DNA from: Macrostomum hystrix
Lineage: Eukaryota > Platyhelminthes > Macrostomidae
Reading direction: 5' to 3'
Assembly (NCBI GenBank): GCA_950097015.1
Contig: CATNEN010000038.1
Coordinates: forward strand, 22,010,001 to 22,074,000
DNA: 64,000 nt
The notes under the pieces are model-generated. The model saw nothing but the letters and a program-made list of their open reading frames with translations. It did not search any database and was not told the origin of the DNA. Position numbers and translations under genes: made by a program. Positions within the stretch are counted from its first letter, which is position 1. The number at the start of each line of letters is the position of its first letter. Positions 11,301-25,100 of this stretch are shown here, piece by piece.

Positions 11301-13881
11301 ATCAATATATTTAATAGGATTATCGATAATCATAATAGGATTATCAATGATTATAATAGCATTATTAATAATCACAGTAAGTGTAATAATAAATGAAGGA
11401 GGATTGTCAATAGTTACAGTATGATTATTATCAATAATCAAAATAGGATTATCAAGAATTGTATGATTATATTAAGAATGGTGGTAGGATTAGCGGAAAT
11501 GTTAATTCCACTACCTGGACTGACATGTAGTGTTAACAACTGATGCAATGACAAGTTGTGTATTGTATGCTAGGCCTCTATACAGTTTAGTGATAAACGA
11601 AGAAATGTCAATGTTAGCAAAGAAAGCCATTTACTATTTCTCTTTTTTCCCTTAGGTGACCACAGCTTACCTGTCCCACGATGAGAAGTCTATAGCGAGC
11701 GAAGCCTTCGTCTCTATCTGCGACTTGCTGGTGGTATTCAGTAGGCACAACGAAGCGACCGGACTTCAGCAGGGATCAGAGCTGCAGCAGCAGCAGCCAG
11801 CTAGCAATGTTGTCACATTCACCGCTGATGCCGGCCTCCAATCAGGTCTGGTTCATTTCATGCAGCGTCGAGTATTTATCGAAGACGAGACAGAAACAGA
11901 CGAAGACGCCAAGATTGAAGAATTGCACAATCGGCGCACTTATCTAGCCAGCTTTGCCAAGTTAATCGTTTATAATTGCGTACCGCTGCAATTGGCTAGT
12001 CACATGTTTGTGCAGTATATTCGTTTCTATAACGATTTCGGCGACATTATGAAGACTACGCTGCAAAAGTGCAAAGAGATTAATAAACTGGATGCTACGC
12101 TGTGCATTGCCGCGACGCTGCAGAAGGCCTTCGCCCAGTTGCCAGCCAACGCTGATAGGGGCTCTCCTGGCTTCGTTGCGCTCAAAGATCTGGCTAGACG
12201 CTTCAATTTGAGCTTTGGATTAGATGCAGCTAAGGTTATTTTTGCATTAAAAAAGCGCGCAATTATTTTTTCTCATAATTCCTTCAACTGAACGTTTTTT
12301 CGATAGTCCCAAAAATCCATTCTTCTATCATTTCTATAAAGTTTCTAATAACCACATCGGCGTTTCTATAAACTCATCTGCGTTATCAATATCTCAATAA
12401 CTTTATCGATAGTCCCATCGGCGTTAAAAAACAACCCCATCATCGCTATCGATAATCTCAACAGGGTTATCGATGATCTTAACAACGTTATCGATGATCT
12501 TAACAACGTTATCGATAATCCCATCCGCCTTTCGATAATCCCATCAGCCTTTCGATAAACCCATCAGCGTTATCGATAATCCACTCAGCCTTTCAATAGT
12601 CCCATCAGCCTTTCGATAATCCCATCAGCCTTTCGATAATCTCATCAGCGTTATCGATAATCCCATCAGCCTTTCAATAATCCCATCAGCCTTTCAATAA
12701 TCCCATCAGCGTTATCGATAATCCCATCAGCCTTTCATTAATCCCATCAGCCTTTCGATAATCCCATCAGCCTTTCGATAATCCCATCAGCCTTTCGATA
12801 ATCCCATCAGCCTTTCGATAATCCCATCAGCCTTTCAATAATCCCATCAGCCTTTCGATAATCCCATCAGCGTTATCGATAATCCCATCAGCCTTTCGAT
12901 AATCCCATCAGCGTTATTGATAATCCCATCAGCGTTATCGATAATCCCATCAGCGTTATCGATAATCCCGTCTTTGATATAAAAATTCACATTATTGATT
13001 TTGTTAATCCCATCATCGCTATCGGTAATTCCTTTAATATTTTTAATAATCTCTGCAACATTTCCGATAACCCTATCAGCTTTTTCCATCAATATCTATC
13101 TGCGTTACCGGTGATAGCCGATAATCCTGTCATAATAACACACAACCATCTCACCCCCCCGATGCAGGTTCGCGAGCAGATGCGCTGCCTACACGAGGAG
13201 GGCGTGAAATTCGCCCTAGCCGACTGGGATCCGTCTTCTAATACGGCCGCTCCGCCGACTCCGCCCCACAATGTGGCATTCTTCGACGTCCTAGCCGAAT
13301 TCTCTAATAAACTATTGCGAGAAGACAAAGCCCAGCTGGCTAATTGGTTGCGCACCGGTTGGCAGGTGCGAACCACAGGCCTAGGCCAGCAATGGCAGAG
13401 TCTAATCTACTATTTGTCATCGTTGGAGAATCCGGATGATAGTTCTGTTAGTGGCGCCGCATCGGCTGCCGGTCAGCCGCACTCGCACCAGACTGGCGGT
13501 GGCCCCGGCCGCGGCAGCGGTCAGCGCGGCCGGCCGAAACGACCGCGCGATTCTTCGCTAACTACTTCAACTACAACTGGACCTGCAGGCGCCGCGTTGA
13601 ACAGCCCGCCTGGCGCTGCCGCAGCAGCCGCCGCCGCTGCGGCTTCTATGTCGGCTATAGCGTCGACGTCGATGTCTGGACCGCAGGCGATTTCAACGGC
13701 TGTCAAACGATCTAGGCGAGATCATTCGGCAATGCCGCCGCCTCCGCCGCCGCCCATGCAGTCTGGCGTTTCGGCTACTCCTGTCCAGGGTACACCTCAG
13801 CAGCCGCCACAATCGCACGGACCAACCACTTCGGTTCTGCAGCTCCGGTCGCATCAACAATTTTTAGCCGGGGGTCTATAA
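8400..13881 (+). CDS. STAG: Cohesin subunit SA/STAG (stromalin), four exons
   Basis: Exons 8400-9968, 10266-10910, 11656-12234 and 13168-13881, all phase 0. The frame is open from the acceptor at 8400. The first ATG (8535, good context) gives 1123 residues, close to the usual 1200-1270, so an upstream start is possible. Family blocks are clear: IIRKMTEQFDEDSGEYPL, TDSQVRAFRHTSTLAA and DNTQRQYDAERLK in the STAG domain. The stromalin conservative domain runs from about residue 212 (FKGVFIHRYRDAQAEIRTIC, then DSYLKYVGWTLYDRVAEVRL). The C-terminal tail is low-complexity, with Ala, Pro and Gly runs. STAG binds RAD21 and loads or anchors the cohesin ring on chromatin, with partners such as CTCF and shugoshin in other animals. 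The donor after 12234 (AAG|GTTATT) is weak. Introns carry a SINE, a 21-bp array and a 20-bp array. Confidence 0.93.
10052..10240 (+). mobile_element. tRNA-derived SINE, full-length plus orientation
   Basis: Fills most of STAG intron 1. The tRNA-like head runs from 10052 (GAGGTTGTTGCCTTGTGGTT, A-box region) to the B box GGGTTCGAGTCCC at 10102-10114. The body includes CAGTAATTGAGGGTAGGTGT, and the tail GTCTATGGACTTAACAGCCG is followed by TACGCAGCC. This is the cleanest copy in the window and defines the family layout. Confidence 0.82.
10990..11465. repeat. 21-bp minisatellite in STAG intron 2
   Basis: About 20 units of a 21-bp AT-rich sequence around AGGATTATCAACAATCATA. Units are most alike in the middle and decay at both edges. 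Because 21 is a multiple of 3, both strands stay open as repeat ORFs (VGLSIIIIGLS and NPIMIIDNP types), which are not proteins. Confidence 0.95.
12310..13110. repeat. 20-bp minisatellite in STAG intron 3
   Basis: About 35-40 units built on AATCCCATCAGCCTTTCGAT, with a second variant carrying GCGTTATCGAT. Diverged units extend almost from the donor at 12235 to near the acceptor at 13167, so the array occupies nearly the whole intron. Confidence 0.95.
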
Positions 13882-13955
13882 GAAGGCGTGGAATGGCATT
13901 TTTTGTTTTAATTTAGCTTCTTTCTTTTTTCTCAATATCAAGAATTAAAAATATT

Positions 13956-13968
13956 AATAAATAATAAA
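13956..13968 (+). terminator. Polyadenylation signals of STAG
   Basis: Two overlapping-range AATAAA hexamers (13956-13961 and 13963-13968) lie 75-87 bp after the stop codon, followed by a T/G-rich stretch. This is a typical animal 3' end. Confidence 0.65.
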
Positions 13969-14157
13969 CTTGTTCTTTAATGTTGTACCGTTGCATTGGG
14001 TAAATTATCTAGGTGTAAATTAAGTGTCGTTGCAAATACCTTGTTTAAATAAAAATTCTTTTTCGTGTCTTTTTTTGTCATTTGGTTATACTTGGTAGCT
14101 TTTTTCAATAAAATAAAATAAAACGTGCTTAGTATTTTAAGTTGATCAGCTTGTTCT

Positions 14158-14580
14158 GCCCCGCTAAAAAATAGGTATGTTTCTTTGGGTGATTCCAGTG
14201 GAATCTGCGGTGTTTCCAGAAAAAGAAACAGCCGAACGCTGGAAACAGACCAATCGGATGATTCCATGCTTAGAATCTACCCAACTGGGCGTTTTCTCGG
14301 TGCTTCTTGGTGGCGAAATGGAATCACCCAAAGAATCCTCCAGTTCGGAAGATTCCATGCTCAGAAACCGCCGAGGAATCGCCCGTAAATAAGTCTCTGG
14401 TTGTCCCATGGGCCACTGGTTCGGGTGATTCTTCGGCGGTTTCCGCACAATTTACGGTTTCATCGGCTGCTTCCTGGGTGGTTTCTTTAACTCTTGCGAG
14501 ATAGGGGGGATTTTGGTAGATTCCTCTCCTATTTTGCTCGAAAAACCCGCCGAAAAAGCAGCCGAATTTTTTACAGGGGC
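14158..14580. mobile_element. Non-autonomous TIR element (MITE)
   Basis: The left end GCCCCGCTAAAAAATAGG matches the reverse complement of the right end, GCCCCTGTAAAAAATTCGG. A possible 3-bp target duplication TCT lies on both sides (14155-14157 and 14581-14583). The 423-bp interior is rich in internal palindromes of GATTCC/GGAATC and CGGCGG/CCGCCG type and encodes nothing recognisable. The superfamily is unclear; a 3-bp duplication would fit a PIF/Harbinger-like element. Confidence 0.6.
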
Positions 14581-14583
14581 TCT

Positions 14584-16124
14584 GTTGTATAAGTTATAAA
14601 GTTCTAAATCATAAAATATGATTTAATGTTGGCATGCTTGGTTTCGGTATTGCTAAATGGCGAAGTTCATAATTTGGCTTTGAAAATGCGCGATTTTATG
14701 CAGTTATGTATACATCCATCTCTCTCTTTTGTTAGCAAAGTAACTTATTAAAAAGTAGCGATTTAGATCCGTTAAAAAGCTACCTAGTTTTTCCCAACTT
14801 TTCTGTCTCCTATTTGCATCTTCGCTAGTATCTGAAATATGTATAGTGAATTTATTAGCGAAACCTGTTATGGCAGCTCTCTTACTATGCAGTGTGTGTC
14901 TGTACCTGTGTGTTTTGTTTGTATCTATCAAATTTGATTATTGCTAAACCTATTGTTTTTTGTTATACAAAGTTTTAATTAAAAATCTTACACTACTGTG
15001 TTTATACACTTCTAAACATTATCTACCCAGTAACTATTCGCTTGTATTTCTACCCCGTTGAAATTATAATTTACTGTTTATTTCACAGCCTTCTATTTCA
15101 TTAGGCAAATTCAGGAATTTTTAATTAGAAAATTGAACAATTTCAACTTTGCTGTCTGTTTTTTGTTGTCCATAACTAAATTATTAGGAGTTTAAATTAT
15201 TTCTTGTTTCCATAGCAACCAAACATTCAATATCGGTGAAAAGTCTCCAAATTGTAATGGCACGCGCATCACCATGTTGTTTCGTGTACCAATACTATGT
15301 AACGTTACCATAGCAACCAGTTTGTGCAGCTAATTTGTTCTAAGATAAATCGTTTAGTTATTTTAGCTAATTTTGTTTTTGTTAGCAACCAGTGTTAGCA
15401 ACATGGCGGGTTTTAGTGTTGCCAGTCAGCCGGATGCAAGTGCTCTTAAAGATATTAATCTATTAATAAATTTGGCCATTATTTATCTGCTATAACATAC
15501 GTCCCAATGTCGCCGATGCCATTGTGTTTTCTTCCCTGTTTTAATATTCAACAACTTACGTCCCGCGTGTTAATCTTCTACTTTTTTTCAGTTTTATTCT
15601 GCGCTGAACAGATCATGTACATATGGTGTGGCAACCGTTAAGTTAAATCGCGTGTTAACCAACAATCTTTGGTAAGGTATATTAGATTCACGCACTAGGA
15701 CTAGTATATTTTGTGTACATAACAATTCAACTAAAACCTCTACCTATAATTATATCCATCAGAGGTATAGTAACTAAGTAGGAAAATAATATTAGTTTTT
15801 TTTAAATCCATATTGTAACTAACAAGACACTGTCAATATTAATGTCATGAACTTCATGAACTGCTATTGTTTTCAATCGTTTATTTTAATGCAGCAAAAT
15901 CAATTTACACTTTAAACAGTGAAAAATAAACACGTACAATTTTTTTTACTCAGCCTCGCTTCGCTCTCCATCTCTCCCTCCCTGCCTGTCCGTCTGTGTC
16001 CGCGTTGTTTCTTCATTTTAATTCTCGTTTCTTTTAATATTTGCAACACCACTTTTGTGAGCCTTTGTTGTTGATCACTTTTTATTGTAGTTCTTAGTAA
16101 ATAAATTACTATTTGTCCTTCTAC
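14584..16124. other. Intergenic DNA, nothing recognised
   Basis: AT-rich sequence between the TIR element and the large satellite. No exon, RNA gene or repeat was identified on either strand. Confidence 0.5.
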
Positions 16125-19100
16125 CACTCTGCATTAGTCTCTCCGAATCTCTAATGTCTCTCTGAATCCCTGATTGTCTCTCCGAATCCCTGAATGTCTC
16201 TCCGAATCTCTAATGTCTCTCTGAATCCCTGATTGTCTCTCCGAATCCCTGAATGTCTCTCCGAATCTCTAATGTCTCTCTGAATCCCTGATTGTCTCTC
16301 CGAATCCCTGAATGTCTCTCCGAATCTCTAATGTCTCTCTGAATCCCTGATTGTCTCTCCGAATCCCTGAATGTCTCTCCGAATCCCTGAATGTCTCTCC
16401 GAATCTCTAATGTCTCTCTGAATCCCTGATTGTCTCTCTGAATCCCTGAATGTCTCTCCGAATCCCTGAATGTCTCTCTGAATCTCTAATGTCTCTCTGA
16501 ATCCCTGATTGTCTCTCCGAATCCCTGAATGTCTCTCCGAATCTCTAATGTCTCTCTGAATCCCTGATTGTCTCTCCGAATCCCTGAATGTCTCTCCGAA
16601 TCCCTGAATGTCTCTCCGAATCTCTAATGTCTCTCTGAATCCCTGATTGTCTCTCTGAATCCCTGAATGTCTCTCCGAATCCCTGAATGTCTCTCTGAAT
16701 CTCTAATGTCTCTCCGAATCTCTGAATGTCTCTCCGAATCTCTAATGTCTCTCTGAATCCCTGATTGTCTCTCTGAATCCCTGAATGTCTCTCCGAATCT
16801 GTAAATGTCTCTCCGAATCTGTAAATGTCTCTCCGAATCTGTAAATGTCTCTCAGAATCCCTGATTGTCTCTCTGAATCCCTGAATGTCTCTCCGAATCT
16901 GTAAATGTCTCTCCGAATCTGTAAATGTCTCTCTGAATCCCTGAATGTCTCTCTGAATCCCTGATTGTCTCTCTGAATCCCTGAATGTCTCTCCGAATCT
17001 CTGAATGTCTCTCCGAATCTCTGAATGTCTCTCCGAATCTCTGAATGTCTCTCCGAATCTCTGAATGTCTCTCCGAATCCCTGAATGTCTCTCCGAATCT
17101 GTAAATGTCTCTCCGAATCTGTAAATGTCTCTCCGAATCTGTAAATGTCTCTCCGAATCCCTGAATGTCTCTCCGAATCTGTAAATGTCTCTCCGAATCC
17201 CTGAATGTCTCTCCGAATCTGTAAATGTCTCCCCGAATCTCTGAATGTCTCTCCGAATCCCGGAATGTCTCCCCGAATCTCTGAATGTCTCTCCGAATCT
17301 GTAAATGTCTCTCCGAATCCCTGAATGTCTCTCTGAATCCCTGAATGTCTCTCCGAATCCCTGAATGTCTCTCCGAATCTGTAAATGTCTCTCCGAATCT
17401 CTGAATGTCTCTCCGAATCTGTAAATGTCTCTCCGAATCCCTGAATGTCTCTCTGAATCCCTGAATGTCTCTCTGAATCCCTGAATGTCTCTCCGAATCC
17501 CTGAATGTCTCTCTGAATCCCTGAATGTCTCTCTGAATCCCTGAATGTCTCTCCGAATCCCTGAATGTCTCTCCGAATCTGTAAATGTCTCCCCGAATCT
17601 CTGAATGTCTCTCCGAATCCCTGAATGTCTCCCCGAATCTCTGAATGTCTCTCCGAATCTGTAAATGTCTCTCCGAATCCCTGAATGTCTCTCTGAATCC
17701 CTGAATGTCTCTCCGAATCCCTGAATGTCTCTCCGAATCTGTAAATGTCTCTCCGAATCTCTGAATGTCTCTCCGAATCTGTAAATGTCTCTCCGAATCC
17801 CTGAATGTCTCTCTGAATCCCTGAATGTCTCTCTAAATCTCTGAATGTCTCTCCGAATCTCTGAATGTCTCTCCGAATCCCTGAATGTCTCTCCGAATCT
17901 GTAAATGTCTCTCCGAATCTCTGAATGTCTCTCCGAATCTGTAAATGTCTCTCCGAATCCCTGAATGTCTCTCTGAATCCCTGAATGTCTCTCCGAATCC
18001 CTGAATGTCTCCGAATCTGTAAATGTCTCTCCGAATCCCTGAATGTCTCCCCAAATCTCTGAATGTCTCTCCGAATCTGTAAATGTCTCTCCGAATCCTT
18101 GAAAGTCTCTCTGAATCCCTGAATGTCTCTCCGAATCCCTGATTGTCTCTCCGAATCTGTAAATGTCTCTCCGAATCTCTGAATGTCTCTCCGAATCTGT
18201 AAATGTCTCTCCGAATCCCTGAATGTCTCTCTGAATCCCTGAATGTCTCTCTGAATCCCTGAATGTCTCTCCGAATCCCTGAATGTCTCTCTGAATCCCT
18301 GAATGTCTCTCTGAATCTCTGAATGTCTCTCCGAATCTGTAAATGTCTCTCCGAATCTCTGAATGTCTCTCCGAATCTCTAATGTCTCTCTGAATCCCTG
18401 ATTGTCTCTCTGAATCCCTGAATGTCTCTCCGAATCCCTGAATGTCTCTCTGAATCCCTGAATGTCTCTCCGAATCTCTAATGTCTCTCTGAATCCCTGA
18501 TTGTCTCTCTGAATCCCTGAATGTCTCTCCGAATCTGTAAATGTCTCTCCGAATCTGTAAATGTCTCTCCGAATCTGTAAATGTCTCTCAGAATCCCTGA
18601 TTGTCTCTCTGAATCCCTGAATGTCTCTCCGAATCTGTAAATGTCTCTCCGAATCTGTAAATGTCTCTCTGAATCCCTGAATGTCTCTCTGAATCCCTGA
18701 TTGTCTCTCTGAATCCCTGAATGTCTCTCCGAATCTCTGAATGTCTCTCCGAATCTCTGAATGTCTCTCCGAATCTCTGAATGTCTCTCCGAATCTCTGA
18801 ATGTCTCTCCGAATCCCTGAATGTCTCTCCGAATCTGTAAATGTCTCTCCGAATCTGTAAATGTCTCTCCGAATCTGTAAATGTCTCTCCGAATCCCTGA
18901 ATGTCTCTCCGAATCTGTAAATGTCTCTCCGAATCCCTGAATGTCTCTCCGAATCTGTAAATGTCTCCCCGAATCTCTGAATGTCTCTCCGAATCCCGGA
19001 ATGTCTCCCCGAATCTCTGAATGTCTCTCCGAATCTGTAAATGTCTCTCCGAATCCCTGAATGTCTCTCTGAATCCCTGAATGTCTCTCCGAATCCCTGA

Positions 19101-22100
19101 ATGTCTCTCCGAATCTGTAAATGTCTCTCCGAATCTCTGAATGTCTCTCCGAATCTGTAAATGTCTCTCCGAATCCCTGAATGTCTCTCTGAATCCCTGA
19201 ATGTCTCTCTGAATCCCTGAATGTCTCTCCGAATCCCTGAATGTCTCTCTGAATCCCTGAATGTCTCTCTGAATCCCTGAATGTCTCTCCGAATCCCTGA
19301 ATGTCTCTCCGAATCTGTAAATGTCTCCCCGAATCTCTGAATGTCTCTCCGAATCCCTGAATGTCTCCCCGAATCTCTGAATGTCTCTCCGAATCTGTAA
19401 ATGTCTCTCCGAATCCCTGAATGTCTCTCTGAATCCCTGAATGTCTCTCCGAATCCCTGAATGTCTCTCCGAATCTGTAAATGTCTCTCCGAATCTCTGA
19501 ATGTCTCTCCGAATCTGTAAATGTCTCTCCGAATCCCTGAATGTCTCTCTGAATCCCTGAATGTCTCTCTAAATCTCTGAATGTCTCTCCGAATCTCTGA
19601 ATGTCTCTCCGAATCCCTGAATGTCTCTCCGAATCTGTAAATGTCTCTCCGAATCTCTGAATGTCTCTCCGAATCTGTAAATGTCTCTCCGAATCCCTGA
19701 ATGTCTCTCTGAATCCCTGAATGTCTCTCCGAATCCCTGAATGTCTCCGAATCTGTAAATGTCTCTCCGAATCCCTGAATGTCTCCCCAAATCTCTGAAT
19801 GTCTCTCCGAATCTGTAAATGTCTCTCCGAATCCTTGAATGTCTCTCTGAATCCCTGAATGTCTCTCCGAATCCCTGATTGTCTCTCCGAATCTGTAAAT
19901 GTCTCTCCGAATCTCTGAATGTCTCTCCGAATCTGTAAATGTCTCTCCGAATCCCTGAATGTCTCTCTGAATCCCTGAATGTCTCTCTGAATCCCTGAAT
20001 GTCTCTCCGAATCCCTGAATGTCTCTCTGAATCCCTGAATGTCTCTCTAAATCTCTGAATGTCTCTCCGAATCCCTGAATGTCTCTCCGAATCTCTGAAT
20101 GTCTCTCCGAATCTCTAATGTCCCTCTGAATCCCTGAATGTCTCTCCGAATCTCTGAATGTCTCTCCGAATCCCTGAATGTCTCTCCGAATCTCTAATGT
20201 CTCTCTGAATCCCTGAATGTCTCTCTGAATCCCTGAATGTCTCTCCGAATCTCTGAATGTCTCTCCGAATCTGTAAATGTCTCTCCGAATCCCTGAATGT
20301 CTCTCTGAATCCCTGAATGTCTCTCTGAATCCCTGAATGTCTCTCTGAATCCCTGAATGTCTCTCTAAATCTCTGAATGTCTCTCCGAATCTCTGAATGT
20401 CTCTCCGAATCCCTGAATGTCTCTCCGAATCTGTAAATGTCTCTCCGAATCTCTGAATGTCTCTCCGAATCTGTAAATGTCTCTCCGAATCTCTGAATGT
20501 CTCTCCGAATCTGTAAATGTCTCTCCGAATCCCTGAATGTCTCTCTGAATCCCTGAATGTCTCTCCGAATCCCTGAATGTCTCTCCGAATCTCTGAATGT
20601 CTCTCCGAATCTGTAAATGTCTCTCCGAATCCCTGAATGTCTCTCTGAATCCCTGAATGTCTCTCTGAATCCCTGAATGTCTCTCTGAATCCCTGAATGT
20701 CTCTCCGAATCTGTAAATGTCTCTCCGAATCTCTGAATGTCTCTCCGAATCTGTAAATGTCTCTCCGAATCCCTGAATGTCTCTCTGAATCCCTGAATGT
20801 CTCTCTGAATCCCTGAATGTCTCTCCGAATCCCTGAATGTCTCTCTGAATCTCTGAATGTCTCTCTGAATCCCTGAATGTCTCTCTAAATCTCTGAATGT
20901 CTCTCCGAATCCCTGAATGTCTCTCCGAATCTCTAAATGTCTCTCCGAATCTCTAAATGTCTCTCCGAATCTCTGATTGTCTCTCCGAATCTCTGAATGT
21001 CTCTCCGAATCTGTCAATGTCCCTCCGAATCTGTAAGTCTGTCGGAATCCCTGAATGTCTCTCCGAATCTCTGAATGTCTCTCCGAATCCCTGAATGTCT
21101 CTCCGAATCTGTAAATGTCTCTCCGAATCTCTGAATGTCTCTCCGAATCTGTAAATGTCTCTCCGAATCTCTGAATGTCTCTCCGAATCTGTAAATGTCT
21201 CTCCGAATCTGTAAATGTCTCTCCGAATCTGTAAATGTCTCTCCGAATCCCTGAATGTCTCTCTGAATCCCTGAATGTCTCTCCGAATCCCTGAATGTCT
21301 CTCCGAATCTCTGAATGTCTCTCCGAATCTGTAAATGTCTCTCCGAATCCCTGAATGTCTCTCTGAATCCCTGAATGTCTCTCTGAATCCCTGAATGTCT
21401 CTCTGAATCCCTGAATGTCTCTCCGAATCTCTGAATGTCTCTCCGAATCTCTGATTGTCTCTCCGAATCTGTCAATGCCCTCCGAATCTGTAAGTCTGTC
21501 GGAATCCCTGAATGTCTCTCCGAATCTCTGAATGTCTCTCCGAATCTCTGAATGTCTCTCTGAATCCCTGAATGTCTCTCTGAATCCCTGAATGTCTCTC
21601 CGAATCTCTGAATGTCTCTCCGAATCTCTGAATGTCTCTCCGAATCTCTGAATGTCTCTCTGAATCCCTGAATGTCTCTCCGAATCTCTGAATGTCTCTC
21701 CGAATCTCTGAATGTCTCTCCGAATCTCTAATGTCCCTCTGAATCCCTGAATGTCTCTCCGAATCTCTGAATGTCTCTCCGAATCCCTGAATGTCTCTCC
21801 GAATCTCTAATGTCTCTCTGAATCCCTGAATGTCTCTCTGAATCCCTGAATGTCTCTCCGAATCTCTGAATGTCTCTCCGAATCTCTGAATGTCTCTCCG
21901 AATCTGTAAATGTCTCTCCGAATCTCTGAATGTCTCTCCGAATCTGTCAATGTCCCTCCGAATCTGTAAGTCTGTCGGAATCCCTGAATGTCTCTCCGAA
22001 TCTCTGAATGTCTCTCCGAATCCCTGAATGTCTCTCCGAATCTGTAAATGTCTCTCCGAATCTCTGAATGTCTCTCCGAATCTGTAAATGTCTCTCCGAA

Positions 22101-25100
22101 TCTCTGAATGTCTCTCCGAATCTGTAAATGTCTCTCCGAATCCCTGAATGTCTCTCTGAATCCCTGAATGTCTCTCCGAATCCCTGAATGTCTCTCCGAA
22201 TCTCTGAATGTCTCTCCGAATCTGTAAATGTCTCTCCGAATCCCTGAATGTCTCTCTGAATCCCTGAATGTCTCTCTGAATCCCTGAATGTCTCTCTGAA
22301 TCCCTGAATGTCTCTCCGAATCTCTGAATGTCTCTCCGAATCTCTGATTGTCTCTCCGAATCTGTCAATGTCCCTCCGAATCTGTAAGTCTGTCGGAATC
22401 CCTGAATGTCTCTCCGAATCTCTGAATGTCTCTCCGAATCTCTAATGTCTCTCTGAATCCCTGAATGTCTCTCTGAATCCCTGAATGTCTCTCCGAATCT
22501 CTGAATGTCTCTCTGAATCCCTGAATGTCTCTCCGAATCTCTGAATGTCTCTCCGAATCTCTGAATGTCTCTCCGAATCTCTAATGTCTCTCTGAATCCC
22601 TGAATGTCTCTCCGAATCCCTGAATGTCTCTCCGAATCTCTGAATGTCTCTCCGAATCTCTAATGTCCCTCTGAATCCCTGAATGTCTCTCCGAATCTCT
22701 GAATGTCTCTCCGAATCCCTGAATGTCTCTCCGAATCTCTAATGTCTCTCTGAATCCCTGAATGTCTCTCTGAATCCCTGAATGTCTCTCCGAATCTCTG
22801 AATGTCTCTCCGAATCTCTGAATGTCTCTCCGAATCTGTAAATGTCTCTCCGAATCTCTGAATGTCTCTCCGAATCTGTCAATGTCCCTCCGAATCTGTA
22901 AGTCTGTCGGAATCCCTGAATGTCTCTCCGAATCTCTGAATGTCTCTCCGAATCCCTGAATGTCTCTCCGAATCTGTAAATGTCTCTCCGAATCTCTGAA
23001 TGTCTCTCCGAATCTGTAAATGTCTCTCCGAATCTCTGAATGTCTCTCCGAATCTGTAAATGTCTCTCCGAATCCCTGAATGTCTCTCTGAATCCCTGAA
23101 TGTCTCTCCGAATCCCTGAATGTCTCTCCGAATCTCTGAATGTCTCTCCGAATCTGTAAATGTCTCTCCGAATCCCTGAATGTCTCTCTGAATCCCTGAA
23201 TGTCTCTCTGAATCCCTGAATGTCTCTCTGAATCCCTGAATGTCTCTCCGAATCTCTGAATGTCTCTCTGAATCCCTGAATGTCTCTCTGAATCCCTGAA
23301 TGTCTCTCTGAATCCCTGAATGTCTCTCTGAATCCCTGAATGTCTCTCCGAATCTCTGATTGTCTCTCCGAATCTCTGATTGTCTCTCCGAATCTGTCAA
23401 TGTCCCTCCGAATCTGTAAGTCTGTCGGAATCCCTGAATGTCTCTCCGAATCTCTGAATGTCTCTCCGAATCTCTAATGTCTCTCTGAATCCCTGAATGT
23501 CTCTCTGAATCCCTGAATGTCTCTCCGAATCTCTGAATGTCTCTCCGAATCTCTAATGTCTCTCTGAATCCCTGAATGTCTCTCCGAATCTCTGAATGTC
23601 TCTCCGAATCTCTGAATGTCTCTCCGAATCTCTAATGTCCCTCTGAATCCCTGAATGTCTCTCCGAATCTCTGAATGTCTGTCGGAATCCCTGAATGTCT
23701 CTCTGAATCCCTGAATGTCTCTCCGAATCTCTGAATGTCTCTCCGAATCTCTGAATGTCTCTCCGAATCTCTAATGTCTCTCTGAATCCCTGAATGTCTC
23801 TCTGAATCCCTGAATGTCTCTCCGAATCTCTGAATGTCTCTCCGAATCTCTGAATGTCTCTCCGAATCTCTAATGTCCCTCTGAATCCCTGAATGTCTCT
23901 CCGAATCCCTGAATGTCTCTCTGAATCCCTGAATGTCTCTCCGAATCTCTGAATGTCTCTCTGAATCCCTGAATGTCTCTCCGAATCTCTAATGTCTCTC
24001 TGAATCCCTGAATGTCTCTCCGAATCTCTAATGTCCCTCTGAATCCCTGAATGTCTCTCCGAATCTCTGAATGTCTCTCTGAATCCCTGAATGTCTCTCT
24101 GAATCCCTGAATGTCTCTCTGAATCTCTGATTGTCTCTCCGAATCTCTGAATGTCTCTCCGAATCTCTGATTGTCTCTCTGAATCCCTGAATGTCTCTCC
24201 GAATCTCTAATGTCCCTCTGAATCCCTGAATGTCTCTCCGAATCTCTGAATGTCTCTCCGAATCTCTGAATGTCTCTCCGAATCTCTGAATGTCTCTCTG
24301 AATCCCTGAATGTCTCTCCGAATCTCTAATGTCTCTCTGAATCCCTGAATGTCTCTCCGAATCTCTAATGTCCCTCTGAATCCCTGAATGTCTCTCCGAA
24401 TCTCTGAATGTCTCTCTGAATCCCTGAATGTCTCTCTGAATCCCTGAATGTCTCTCTGAATCTCTGATTGTCTCTCCGAATCTCTGAATGTCTCTCCGAA
24501 TCTCTGATTGTCTCTCTGAATCCCTGAATGTCTCTCCGAATCTCTAATGTCCCTCTGAATCCCTGAATGTCTCTCCGAATCTCTGAATGTCTCTCCGAAT
24601 CTCTAATGTCCCTCTGAATCCCTGAATGTCTCTCTGAATCCCTGAATGTCTCTCTGAATCCCTGAATGTCTCTCCGAATCTCTGAATGTCTCTCCGAATC
24701 TCTGAATGTCTCTCCGAATCTCTGAATGTCTCTCCGAATCTCTGAATGTCTCTCTGAATCCCTGAATGTCTCTCCGAATCTCTAATGTCTCTCTGAATCC
24801 CTGAATGTCTCTCCGAATCTCTAATGTCCCTCTGAATCCCTGAATGTCTCTCCGAATCTCTGAATGTCTCTCTGAATCCCTGAATGTCTCTCTGAATCCC
24901 TGAATGTCTCTCTAAATCCCTGAATGTCTCTCTGAATCTCTGATTGTCTCTCCGAATCTCTAATGTCCCTCTGAATCCCTGAATGTCTCTCTGAATCTCT
25001 GATTGTCTCTCTGAATCCCTGAATGTCTCTCCGAATCCCTGAATGTCTCTCTGAATCCCTGAATGTCTCTCCGAATCCCTGAATGTCTCTCCGAATCTCT

